Shown piece by piece: positions 56,281-64,000 of a stretch of DNA of 64,000 nt. Source of the stretch: Actinomycetota bacterium (GTDB taxonomy: Bacteria; Actinomycetota; Geothermincolia; Geothermincolales; RBG-13-55-18); the NCBI GenBank assembly GCA_040757835.1, contig JBFLWJ010000003.1:25714-89713 (forward strand), in the 5' to 3' direction. Within the stretch, counting starts at the first letter, position 1; every line of letters starts with the position of its first letter. Below the pieces are notes generated by a model that was not told the DNA's origin, did no database searches, and saw only the letters and a program-made list of their open reading frames with translations. The translations under genes and the position numbers were made by a program.

Positions 56281-57429
56281 TCAGTAATCCTTCAGCTCAA
56301 GTACCAGGCTGTCTAGCAGCAGCCCGATGTCTACGCTGGCCTCCAGGGCCTTTCTCGCCGTATGCAGCGCCTCCAGGCGCCGCATGGCCTCCCCGGTTCC
56401 CAGGTGAAGGGCTTCCCTCGCCAGCTCTTCTTCCCATTCCCGGTTCAGCAGGGGGGCTTTAGCGGCGTCCTTTCCCTGTTCCTCCGTGAGGTTCAAGAGC
56501 ATTATATCCCGGTAAAAGGAGCTCATGCCATCGAAGAGGTCAAGGGCGGCCTGTCGGCGTAACTTCAAAGTCTCCCGCTTCTCCCTCTTCTCCCAGCGCT
56601 TACGCAGCTGTTCGCCGCCGCGCTTGTCCATGGCCTTGATGTAGGCCCCGAGGTCGCCTTCTTCGCCATGTGCGGACGAGGCCTCGAGCCTTTCGCGCTC
56701 CTCCGCCGCCCTCTCGAGCAGGGAGAGAAGCGAGGAACGGCGCAGGGAAGCGGCCAGTTCGATGCCCCGGGTCCAGCTCACGGCCAGGTCCGGGTGGCGT
56801 GCCCACAGCAGAGCGCGTCCGAAGATGCCACCGCTGAGGCGGGCCAGCCTCTCCGCTTCAGCGGCAGGCAAACCCTCTCTCTCCATCAGAAACGCCTCGA
56901 TATCCCGCTTGCCCAGGGCCGAGAAACGGACCTCGTGGCAGCGCGATGCCACCGTCTCCAGCAAGGCCTCCCTGCTCTCGACCACCAGGATGATGAAGGT
57001 GTCCCCGGGTGGTTCCTCGAGGGTCTTTAGAAAAGCGTTGGCGGCCTCCAGGTTCATGCTCTCGGCCTCGTCGATGATGGCCACCTTGCGCACCGATTCC
57101 TTGGCCTTGATGTTCAGCTCCGCCTCCAGGCCACGCACCTGGTCGATGAGGATTTGGTTGCCCTCGGCCTCCACCAGGTGGAGATCGGGGTGCACCCCCC
57201 TCGCCACCTTGTGGCAGGAAGGGCAGGCGTCCGGCTCTCCCGCGGGGCATAACAGGGCCGCCGCGCACAGCAGCGCGGTGCTGCGCTTCCCCACTCCCCG
57301 GGGACCGGCAAAGACGAGGGCGTGTGGCATCTCGCCGCGCCGCAGGGTCTCCCGGAGAAAACCCACGGCCCGGTCCTGTCCGTAGATCTCATGCCAACCC
57401 TTGCAGTCTATCTCGCTCGTTTCGATCAC
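56281..57429 (-). CDS. holB: DNA polymerase III subunit delta'
   Basis: Clamp-loader subunit, 382 residues. AAA+ domain with FAGPRGVGKRST (Walker A-like), zinc module CPSCHK, DEAESMNLEAANAFLKTLEEPPG-type sensor region and TVASRCHEVRFSAL. The C-terminal helical collar domain follows. Start GTG, preceded by GGAAGG close to the codon. It lies 91 bases after tmk, an order kept in many bacteria. Confidence 0.92.
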   Translation of the reverse strand: MIETSEIDCKGWHEIYGQDRAVGFLRETLRRGEMPHALVFAGPRGVGKRSTALLCAAALLCPAGEPDACPSCHKVARGVHPDLHLVEAEGNQILIDQVRGLEAELNIKAKESVRKVAIIDEAESMNLEAANAFLKTLEEPPGDTFIILVVESREALLETVASRCHEVRFSALGKRDIEAFLMEREGLPAAEAERLARLSGGIFGRALLWARHPDLAVSWTRGIELAASLRRSSLLSLLERAAEERERLEASSAHGEEGDLGAYIKAMDKRGGEQLRKRWEKREKRETLKLRRQAALDLFDGMSSFYRDIMLLNLTEEQGKDAAKAPLLNREWEEELAREALHLGTGEAMRRLEALHTARKALEASVDIGLLLDSLVLELKDY

Positions 57430-57520
57430 CCTTCCGGCAACCTCGAAAGCGGTCCCACGGGTTGGGTCGTGGTGATGGGATCGGCCGCGGCCAAGTGCCC
57501 GCGCACGGCAACGGGGACGG

Positions 57521-58180
57521 TCAACTCAGTAACTGGTTTACTTCCTGCATCACCAGGTGATGTATGTTCTCCGGTTTGTCGGCCCCGTTCAGCACCTTGA
57601 TGCGGTTGGGAAAGAACTTGGCCAGGGTTTTGTACGCCTCCTGCACCTGCTCGTGGAATGCCTGCCCCTCGCTCTCGATGCGGTCGAGTTCCGCCTTTCT
57701 GGCCTGGATCCTCTTGAGGCCCAGGCGGTACGGTATTTCCAGCAGGAAGGTCATGTCCGGGTAGAGGTCGTTTGTAATCCACTCGTTGAGGTTCTGCACC
57801 CCCTCCATGCCGACCCTGCGCGCCACTCCCTGGTAAGCCAGCGTCGAATCGATGAAACGGTCGCAGATGACGACCTTGCCCGCGTCCAGGGCGGGCTTGA
57901 TGACCTCGTAATAGTGCTGGGCACGATCGGCGGCATAGAGGATGGTCTCGGTCATGGGGTGCATCTCCTGGAAGGCAGGATCGAGGATGATGCGCCTTAT
58001 GTCTTCTCCGATGCGCGTGCCCCCGGGTTCGTGTGTGGATAGGACTTCCCTGTTCATGCGCAGCAGGTGAGCGTGGAGCATATTGACCTGGGTGGTCTTT
58101 CCGGAACCCTCAACGCCCTCGAAGCTGATGAAGATGCTTCTGCTTTTGCCTCCCTTTGTATGGTTGTTGTGGTCTGCCAT
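57521..58180 (-). CDS. tmk: Thymidylate kinase
   Basis: Phosphorylates dTMP to dTDP. 219 residues with P-loop FEGVEGSGKTTQ, HEPGGTRIGEDIR, CDRFIDSTLAYQG and the LID region with Lys/Arg. The N-terminus has a 14-residue polar extension (HNNHTKGGKS). AGAGGAAGGG precedes the ATG. In relatives tmk follows topA directly; here the mdh-fumA-MFS-fumB genes lie between them. Confidence 0.95.
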   Translation of the reverse strand: MADHNNHTKGGKSRSIFISFEGVEGSGKTTQVNMLHAHLLRMNREVLSTHEPGGTRIGEDIRRIILDPAFQEMHPMTETILYAADRAQHYYEVIKPALDAGKVVICDRFIDSTLAYQGVARRVGMEGVQNLNEWITNDLYPDMTFLLEIPYRLGLKRIQARKAELDRIESEGQAFHEQVQEAYKTLAKFFPNRIKVLNGADKPENIHHLVMQEVNQLLS

Positions 58181-58329
58181 CCCTTCCTCTTTCCTCGGTC
58201 CGTCAAGAGCTATAGAGCATTACTATATTACACTATGCCAACCCCGGGGTCAGGCTCGGGGACCGGTGGGGATGCGCCCGCCATCCCGCTGCGGCGCCGG
58301 AGGGGTGAACGGGGCGCGGCGAGACATGT

Positions 58330-58911
58330 TTACAAACCGGTGCCGGGTGCCGTCTCGAGGTGCGAGAAGATGTCCCCGCCCGCGAGGTCATAGGCCACCA
58401 CGACCGGGAAGTCCTCGACCTCCAGCTCCCAGATGGCCTCGGGCCCGAGGTCCGCGTAGGCGACTGTCCGCATGCTGCGGACCCGGGACCCCAGCAGGGC
58501 TGCCGCGCCTCCCACCGCCACCAGGTAGAGGCAACCGCGTTCCCGCAGTACGTTTCTTACCTCCCGGGAGCGCGGCCCCTTGCCGATGAAAGCCGCTACA
58601 CCCGCTGCCGCCAGGCGCGGAGTATAGGGGTCCATGCGCGCCGAGGTGGTCGGCCCGACCGGTCCGGCCGGCTTCCCTTGGGCGGCTGGGCTCGGCCCCG
58701 CGTAATAGACGACTTGGTCGCGCAGGTCGACCGGCAAAGGTCCGCCCGCCTCCAGGGCCGCCGCCAGGCGGCGGTGGGCCTGGTCCCGAGCGGTGAGCAT
58801 GCCGCCGCTGAGCAGCAGGTGGTCACCGGCCCGCAACCCGCCCCGCGTCTGCGGCGCCATGGGGAGCGTCAGCCTGGTCCCCGCGATCTCCCGTCCCTCA
58901 GCGGCCGTCAT
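58330..58911 (-). CDS. fumB: Class I fumarate hydratase, C-terminal (beta) subunit
   Basis: 193-residue beta subunit of the two-subunit [4Fe-4S] fumarase (or a related L-tartrate dehydratase). ATG 58911 with GGAAGGGG nearby; the upstream open frame is not family-like. Signature blocks: AGDHLLLSGGMLTARDQAHRR-like region, VVYYAGPSPA, GPTTSARMDPYTPRL, FIGKGP, and VEDFPVVVAYDLAGGDIF. Its start overlaps the end of the MFS gene by 14 bases; the alpha subunit lies on the other side of that gene. Symbol denotes the subunit type only. Confidence 0.88.
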   Translation of the reverse strand: MTAAEGREIAGTRLTLPMAPQTRGGLRAGDHLLLSGGMLTARDQAHRRLAAALEAGGPLPVDLRDQVVYYAGPSPAAQGKPAGPVGPTTSARMDPYTPRLAAAGVAAFIGKGPRSREVRNVLRERGCLYLVAVGGAAALLGSRVRSMRTVAYADLGPEAIWELEVEDFPVVVAYDLAGGDIFSHLETAPGTGL

Positions 58912-60637
58912 CGTCTTCCCCTTCCGCCGTATCTTCCATGGTCTCCACCGCCTCTCCGCCTTCCCGCGGGATGGACGGTCCGGTACGCTTGCCGGCGAGT
59001 TCCTTCTCCAGGGCTTGCTCTGCCTCCCCCAGGTAGGCCATCTCCTCCTCCACGGCCGCCGCGGCCCGCGCCATGCCTCCGCTGGCCTGCTCCTCTTCAC
59101 AGGGTTCCTCCCCGGGCTGCCAGGCCGTCTCGCCCGCCACCCGCGGTCTCCTCTGGATTATCTTGTCGTGGATATGCCATCCGAAATAGTGGTGGAAGGC
59201 GCGGTGACCATAGAGACCGGCGCAGAGGATGATGATCCCCCCGATGAAGAGGATGATCTGCGGTCCGTTGAGCAGGTACCTGAAATCCGCTACAGTGCCG
59301 TCGATATTGCCCTCGAAGGACCCTCCTATCCTGATGATGCCCAGGGAGATGGGGTCCAGCCCCAGTTTGCGGCCCAGCCCGGTTATGAGGTCGGCCAGGG
59401 GGCCCGCGAGCATGATGGAGAGGAAGATGGAGGCGCGCATGATCACCTGGATGGTCGCAAAGGCGCGTCCGCGGTACTCCTCCGCCAGGGTCTCGTGCAG
59501 GAGGGTGACCATGCCCACGATGGCATACCCCATGCAGGTGCCCCCCATAAAGACGATGATATAGGAGAGCCAGGATACGGTGAGGACGGAGAAGATGACT
59601 ACGCCGATACCGAAGCCGGTGATGGCGAGGCCAAGGATCCTTTCTTTGTGGATGCGGTCCTTGAGCAGGCCAGCCAGGATAGAGCCGCCCATCATCCCGA
59701 AGAGGAGCGTGGTCAGGATGGACATGAAGGAGGCGCTGCTGCCGCCCAGGACGTACTTGACGAAGCCCACGGTGAGCACGTAGATGGTGCCTCCGCCCAG
59801 GAAGCAGGTGAGGGTCAGGATGAGGATGATGCGGGTCAGCGGGTTGTGGCGCAGGTAATCGAAACCCTCCCTGAAGTCCTGTTTCACCTGGCCCGCCGAC
59901 ATGCGTACCCTCTCCTCCTTGGGGCGGCGTTTGAAGTTGATGTGGAAGATGAGCCAGGCGGAGATGACGAAGGTGAGGGAGTCCACCACGAAGGCGGCCT
60001 TGCTTGAACCTATGCGTCCGAAGAAGCTCGGGTTCACCCTGCCCAGCCAGTCGAAGAGGCCGATGAGCGAGGTCGCGATGGCGGTGCCGAAGGCCATGGA
60101 GGCGTAGAGGGTCAGCATGTTCAGGGAGTTGGCGTTGGTCAGCTGTTCCTGCTCCACCAGGTCGGGGATGCTCGCGTCCTTTGCCGGCCCGTAGATGATG
60201 GAGAAGGTCTCGATGACGAAGACCAGGATACAGATGGCCAGGAGGTTGGTGGCGAACGGCAGCAGGAGCACCAGCCCGGCCCGGCTCAGGTCGCACATGA
60301 TCAGGGTGCGCTTGCGGTCCAGCCTGTCTATGATGATGCCGGCCAGAAACCCCAGCAACACGGCGGGGAGGAACTTGGCCAGCATCATCAGGCTGATGGC
60401 GTAGCTCTTGCCCCCCGATATCTGGTCCACGAAGGCGAAGAGGACGGCCACGATGACCCAGTCCCCGATGGCCGAGACCATCTGCCCCGCCCACAGGCGC
60501 AGGAAATCGCGGTTCCGCAGGAGGTCGAGATAGGCTGCCGGCCTTATCTGCAGGTCTTCGTCGGTGCGCCGGAAGCGCTGGATGTCCTTCTCCCTGACCC
60601 TGCACTCGCTGTCAGCGTTTCTGTTCCCGTTTTCCAT
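58898..60637 (-). CDS. MFS transporter inserted between fumarase subunit genes
   Basis: 579 residues from ATG 60637 (GAGG upstream); the open frame before it overlaps fumA and is not real. About 45 polar residues precede twelve predicted membrane helices starting at NRDFLRLWAGQMVSAIGDWV, with the loop motif GFLAGIIIDRLDRKRTL typical of the drug/siderophore-exporter branch. An ~80-residue acidic, Glu/Ala-rich C-terminal tail follows. It starts 2 bases before fumA ends and overlaps fumB, so it is translated between the two enzyme subunits. A C4-dicarboxylate substrate is suggested only by context. Confidence 0.85.
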   Translation of the reverse strand: MENGNRNADSECRVREKDIQRFRRTDEDLQIRPAAYLDLLRNRDFLRLWAGQMVSAIGDWVIVAVLFAFVDQISGGKSYAISLMMLAKFLPAVLLGFLAGIIIDRLDRKRTLIMCDLSRAGLVLLLPFATNLLAICILVFVIETFSIIYGPAKDASIPDLVEQEQLTNANSLNMLTLYASMAFGTAIATSLIGLFDWLGRVNPSFFGRIGSSKAAFVVDSLTFVISAWLIFHINFKRRPKEERVRMSAGQVKQDFREGFDYLRHNPLTRIILILTLTCFLGGGTIYVLTVGFVKYVLGGSSASFMSILTTLLFGMMGGSILAGLLKDRIHKERILGLAITGFGIGVVIFSVLTVSWLSYIIVFMGGTCMGYAIVGMVTLLHETLAEEYRGRAFATIQVIMRASIFLSIMLAGPLADLITGLGRKLGLDPISLGIIRIGGSFEGNIDGTVADFRYLLNGPQIILFIGGIIILCAGLYGHRAFHHYFGWHIHDKIIQRRPRVAGETAWQPGEEPCEEEQASGGMARAAAAVEEEMAYLGEAEQALEKELAGKRTGPSIPREGGEAVETMEDTAEGEDDDGR

Positions 60638-60638
60638 A

Positions 60639-61493
60639 TCAGACCTCGATGGTTCCGCGCCGCAGCGAGTGGCAGCAGAGGACGATGCCCACGGGCAGGC
60701 TGGCGATATGGGCCGGGGCCTCCTCGACGTGGACGTCCAGCGCGGTGATGTCACCCCCCAGGCCGGCCGCCCCGATGCCCGTCGCGTTGACCGCCCGCAG
60801 CAGCTCATCTTCGAGCGCCGCCAGCTCGTGCCGGGGATGGCGGCTGCCCAAGGGGCGGAGCAGGCTCGTCAGCGCCATCTCCAGGGCCCCGGAGGCGTCT
60901 CGACCCACGCCCACCCCCACGATGACGGGCGGGCAGGCGTTGGCGGCCTTCTGCAGCACGGTATCCAGAACGGCCTTCCGCACGCCCTCTTCGCCCTCCC
61001 CGGGCAGGAGCATGTAGAGGCGGGTGACGTTCTCGCTCCCGCCCCCCTTGACCAGAAGGGTTAGCCGGGCCTTGCCAGCCGGACCGTCCCCGCTCACGTG
61101 CACCACCACCGGGGTATTGTCACCGCGGTCCGCGCGCGCGTGCAGGGGCCGGTCCACCAGGGATGACCTCAAGGGTATCCTCGCCGTAGCCGCGCGCAGG
61201 CCTTCATCCGCCGCCGCGGCGAAGCCGTCGGGCAGCGCGGTCCCCTCGCCCAGGGCGATGAAGAGGTGGAACATGCCGGTGTCCTGGCACAAGGGCATGC
61301 CCTCGGCCCGCGCTATACGCGCGTTCTCCATCAGCATGCCCAGGGCATGTCGCGCCAGGGGAACGGATTCCGCCTCCGCTGCCAGGCGCAGCGCGTCCTC
61401 CACGTCCCGGGGAAGGTCGATGCTGGCCCGCATGGCCAGCTCCTCCACAGCCGCGGCTATCTCTTCAGGGGCTATTACCCTCGAGCCACGCAT
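60639..61493 (-). CDS. fumA: Class I fumarate hydratase, N-terminal (alpha) subunit
   Basis: 284-residue alpha subunit holding the catalytic [4Fe-4S] cluster. Candidate cluster Cys are in GMPLCQDTGMF, NACPPVIVGVGVG and VLCCHSL. KGGGSEN and TGIGAAGLGGDITAL are family blocks. Interconverts fumarate and malate, matching the adjacent malate dehydrogenase, whose gene it overlaps by 29 bases. Tartrate dehydratase is an alternative for the family. Confidence 0.9.
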   Translation of the reverse strand: MRGSRVIAPEEIAAAVEELAMRASIDLPRDVEDALRLAAEAESVPLARHALGMLMENARIARAEGMPLCQDTGMFHLFIALGEGTALPDGFAAAADEGLRAATARIPLRSSLVDRPLHARADRGDNTPVVVHVSGDGPAGKARLTLLVKGGGSENVTRLYMLLPGEGEEGVRKAVLDTVLQKAANACPPVIVGVGVGRDASGALEMALTSLLRPLGSRHPRHELAALEDELLRAVNATGIGAAGLGGDITALDVHVEEAPAHIASLPVGIVLCCHSLRRGTIEV

Positions 61494-62409
61494 CCAGCTC
61501 CTCCAGCCTCTTCCTGATCATACCGGCGCTCTCCAGCAGCGCTTCGCGCTCCGCCGCCAGGAGCTCCAGCTCCACCACGCCCTTCCAGCCTCCCGCCCCC
61601 AGGACCACCGGGACCCCCAGGAAGACCTCCTGCAGGCCGTATTCCCCCTGCAGCCGCACGCTTGCCGCGACCTGGTAGTCCTCGTCCTCGAGGACGGCCC
61701 GCACCATGCGCGCCACGCAAGCCGACGGGGCGTAATAGGCACTGCCGGTATTGAGCAGCGACACGATCTCCGCTCCCCCGTCCCTGGTCCTCGCCTCCAG
61801 CTCTCGCAGGCGGCCAGGGGGCAGCAGTTCGCTGAGCGGGACCCCCGCAACGGTGGTATAGCGGGACAGGGGCAGCATGGCATCGCCGTGGCTGCCCAGT
61901 ACCACCGGTTGCACCCGGCCGGGGGGGACGTCCAGCTCGGCGGCGGCAAAACAGGCCAGGCGCGAACCGTCCAGCAACCCCGCCATGCCCATGATCCGGT
62001 GGCGGTCCCACCCGGTCACCCTCCACGCCAAGTGGGTCATCTCGTCCAGGGGGTTGGTGACCATGACGAGCGTGCAGTCCGGCGCCACCTCCATGAGGGA
62101 ATCGACCACACCCCTGACCACGGCCGCGTTCCGCCCCATGAGGTCCGAACGGGACATGCCGGGCTTACGGGCGAAACCTGCCGTGACCACCGCGATATCG
62201 CTGCCCGCCGCCGCCGCGTAGTCGCTGCCCCCCGTTACCCTGGCCCCGGAGGAGGTGAGTGGCAGGGCTTGGGATATATCCAGTGCTTTTCCCTGCGCGA
62301 GTCCGCCATCTATATCGATCAGCGCCACGTCGCACAAGCCCTGCTCGGCAAGGCGCATGGCGGTAGTGGACCCCACCTGTCCAGCGCCGATGATGGTTAC
62401 CTTGGCCAC
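61465..62409 (-). CDS. mdh: Malate dehydrogenase
   Basis: NAD-dependent, LDH-like malate dehydrogenase; 314 residues from GTG 62409, chosen because AGAGGAG lies 5 bases upstream. Motifs: IIGAGQVGSTTAM, VVTAGFARKPGMSRSDL (Arg pair for the dicarboxylate), VTNPLDEMTH, and VLGSHGDAMLPL with the catalytic His. Overlaps fumA. Together they connect oxaloacetate, malate and fumarate, either in a reductive branch or a TCA segment. Confidence 0.93.
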   Translation of the reverse strand: MAKVTIIGAGQVGSTTAMRLAEQGLCDVALIDIDGGLAQGKALDISQALPLTSSGARVTGGSDYAAAAGSDIAVVTAGFARKPGMSRSDLMGRNAAVVRGVVDSLMEVAPDCTLVMVTNPLDEMTHLAWRVTGWDRHRIMGMAGLLDGSRLACFAAAELDVPPGRVQPVVLGSHGDAMLPLSRYTTVAGVPLSELLPPGRLRELEARTRDGGAEIVSLLNTGSAYYAPSACVARMVRAVLEDEDYQVAASVRLQGEYGLQEVFLGVPVVLGAGGWKGVVELELLAAEREALLESAGMIRKRLEELDAWLEGNSP

Positions 62410-62733
62410 GGATACTCCTCTTATTGCCTGCATGCCCTTGCTATTGTCCTATAACCACTTCTACGCACGCAAATAAAATGCCTCTGTCCGCGCTCTCTAT
62501 CCAGCTGAAGCGGCCAGCGATGCGTCACGCTGGGGCCAGCATTTATACTGGCCCCAGTCGCCAACACGCAAGACTATCGACAGGCCCGTTGGTCCCAGAA
62601 CTGTATTGCAGATCCTATCCACCAGGCCAACGCTGGATTAGGGTCGGGTATTGCCCCCATACCTTAAGACGGCCTGTGCCAACAGGGGACATGCCGGAGT
62701 ATCCAGAAAAACAAGACCTGGCCCCATACCGTT
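62410..62733. repeat. Intergenic region with a perfect palindrome
   Basis: No gene in this stretch between topA and mdh. A perfect inverted repeat, TGGGGCCAG (62531-62539) and CTGGCCCCA (62548-62556) with loop CATTTATA, is followed by GTCGCC. Read on the minus strand it is the same element as at 23.98 kb (GGCGACTGGGGCC). A CCAGAAAAACAAGACCTGGCCCC stretch near 62.7 kb recalls the inverted pair near 23.85 kb. Confidence 0.7.
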
Positions 62734-64000
62734 CTATTCGGAGCTTGCCTGGGCCTTGGCCTTGCTCTCTTTCTTGGTGGGACACTCGGGGTCGAGGCAG
62801 AAGATCCAAGGGCGGCGGCCTTTGTTGACCACCCTCACCTTGGGGGAGCCGCAATCGGAGCACACCTCACCCGTGGGCATGATGGTACCCGTCTGCGGCA
62901 GCGGGTAGGTGGTTGTGCACTCGGGATACCCGCTGCACCCGACGAACCTCTTCTTGCTCTTCTTGGCTTTGACGATGCGCAGGTTGGACCCGCATCGCGG
63001 GCAGGTCCCCAGGATGCGGTCCTCCTTGATGCCGTTGCGGATCTCGGTGGCCACCTCTTCCCTGCTGTTCTCCAGCATGTGCATGACCTCGGACAGCATG
63101 TCCCGTGACTTGTCCACCACCTCCGCCTGGGTCTCGGCGCCCTCGGCGATGGCGTCCATGTCCCGCTCCAGGGCCGCGGTCATGTCAGGGGACGAGATCA
63201 CCCCCGCGTACTTGCGCAGTGCCTCGGTCACCGCTATGCCGGTCTCGGTGGGGGTGATGGGGTCGCCGTAGATGTAGCCCCTCTCGTAGAGGCCCTCGAT
63301 GATGGAGTGCCGGGTCGACTTGGTGCCCAGCCCCAGTTCCTCCATCTTCTCTATGAGCTTGCCTTGGTTGTAGCGGGCCGGGGGTTGGGTCTCCCCCTGC
63401 TTGAGATCGTTATCGTCCACGCTGACCACATCTCCCGCCTCCAGGCTCGGCAGCATAGCCTCTTTCTTGCGCCCGTAGGGATAGTAGCGGTACCACCCCT
63501 CCTCCGCCGTGCGGCTGCCGCGTGCAACGAAGGGTTCCGGCCCGCAATCCAGGTCGGCGCGGACGGAGAGGACCAACGCCTCAGTGGCCAGGGTGGCCAT
63601 GAAGCGGCGCACCACCAGTTCGTATATCTTCCACTCCGGCTGGGAAATCTTGGCGCGGGTGGCCGCCGCCGTGGGGTGGATGGGGGGGTGGTCGGTGGTC
63701 TGCTTCTTGCCGCGCGTGGGCGTGAGCTTCTCTCGCGCGAGCAGCGAGGCGCACAGCGGCGCGAACTCCGCGTTGGCGGATAGTTCCTTGAGGATGCCGC
63801 GCAGGTCCAGCGATGGAGGATAGACGGTGTTGTCCACGCGGGGGTAGCTGATATAGCCGTTCATGTAGAGGTTCTCGGCGATGTTCATGGCCTTGGCCGC
63901 GGTGAAGCCCAGCGAGGCGGCGGCGGTGAGAAGGCCGGTGGTGTTGAAGGGTATGGGGGGCTTGATGCTGCGTTCGGTGGTCTTGACCTCCCTTATGCGG
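62734..64000 (-). CDS. topA: DNA topoisomerase I (C-terminal part, runs off the window)
   Basis: Type IA topoisomerase; the frame is open to the window edge, so the N-terminal TOPRIM half is missing. The visible part begins in the segment with PFNTTGLLTAAAS, then the active-site region ENLYMNGYISYPRVDNT with the catalytic Tyr. GLGTKSTRHSIIEGLYERGY is typical. The C-terminus carries two Cys4 zinc ribbons (CPRCGSN..CSGYPEC and CSDCGSP..CLDPEC) and a Lys-rich end. Located at the head of the mdh-fum...tmk-holB stretch. Confidence 0.93.
   Translation of the reverse strand, partial: RIREVKTTERSIKPPIPFNTTGLLTAAASLGFTAAKAMNIAENLYMNGYISYPRVDNTVYPPSLDLRGILKELSANAEFAPLCASLLAREKLTPTRGKKQTTDHPPIHPTAAATRAKISQPEWKIYELVVRRFMATLATEALVLSVRADLDCGPEPFVARGSRTAEEGWYRYYPYGRKKEAMLPSLEAGDVVSVDDNDLKQGETQPPARYNQGKLIEKMEELGLGTKSTRHSIIEGLYERGYIYGDPITPTETGIAVTEALRKYAGVISSPDMTAALERDMDAIAEGAETQAEVVDKSRDMLSEVMHMLENSREEVATEIRNGIKEDRILGTCPRCGSNLRIVKAKKSKKRFVGCSGYPECTTTYPLPQTGTIMPTGEVCSDCGSPKVRVVNKGRRPWIFCLDPECPTKKESKAKAQASSE

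Noticed and set aside
59101..60605. A 502-codon minus-strand frame within the MFS gene
   Set aside because: It is an out-of-frame shadow full of His, Arg and Pro. The MFS frame has clear membrane helices.

Overview
The window is a high-GC chromosomal segment in which almost every gene lies on the minus strand. The gene content fits an uncultured anaerobic, Gram-positive-type actinobacterium of the Geothermincolia/OPB41 kind. It has a V/A-type ATPase instead of an F-type one, a four-subunit pyruvate:ferredoxin oxidoreductase, an ECF-type vitamin transporter, an actinobacterial-type Lgt, GTG and TTG starts, and a topA...tmk-holB neighbourhood. The lineage is an inference from gene content; no rRNA or marker search was possible. 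About 57 protein genes, one tRNA (Thr, anticodon CGU), one cobalamin riboswitch, two gene remnants and several repeat-bearing intergenic regions are described.

Layout by region. 0.3-9.3 kb: a complete V-type ATPase operon transcribed H-I-K-E-C-F-A-B-D, with a strong sigma70-like promoter just upstream. 9.3-13.8 kb: NAD synthesis (nadA-nadB-nadC) followed by coaX. 13.9-19.5 kb: a folate/pantothenate operon, folE-folP-cyclophilin-folB-folK-DUF2520 reductase-panC-panD. 19.5-23.8 kb: tilS-hpt-ftsH, ended by a 43-bp tandem repeat. 24.2-25.3 kb: a CapA-like protein.

25.6-34.2 kb is the most interesting part: a cobalamin-riboswitch-controlled operon. In order it encodes an exported beta-propeller/repeat protein, a DUF4430 (transcobalamin beta-domain-like) protein, an ECF T component, a fused double ECF ATPase, an ECF S component, and a membrane-anchored alpha/alpha-barrel protein of the prenyltransferase-repeat type. 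The DUF4430 and alpha/alpha-barrel folds are the two halves of animal transcobalamin/intrinsic factor. The operon therefore looks like a surface corrinoid capture and uptake system built from a split transcobalamin.

34.3-44.8 kb holds a transposase remnant, a thiolase, a small Cys-rich protein, a cluster of SAM hydrolase, YjbQ, TPP enzyme and 2-hydroxyacid dehydrogenase, an acyl-CoA dehydrogenase on the plus strand, an M24-family protein lacking one metal ligand, a DUF6141-like protein and lgt. 45.0-51.9 kb is a more accessory stretch: a PASTA lipoprotein whose zinc-finger tail continues in frame past a TGA, a protein made of two copies of an unrecognised domain, a membrane protein, a flavodoxin/ferredoxin, a two-domain membrane protein overlapping a ferredoxin-type aldo-keto reductase, a methyltransferase, and an internally deleted amidohydrolase.

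51.9-64 kb: tRNA-Thr, porGDAB, then ricT-holB-tmk, a malate-to-fumarate cluster (mdh-fumA-MFS-fumB) in which a transporter gene sits between the two fumarase subunits, and the 3' part of topA running off the window. A family of short palindromic intergenic repeats (at about 24.0, 40.5 and 62.5 kb) and GGGGTCAG-type repeats (19.6, 23.8 and 58.2 kb) recur between operons.
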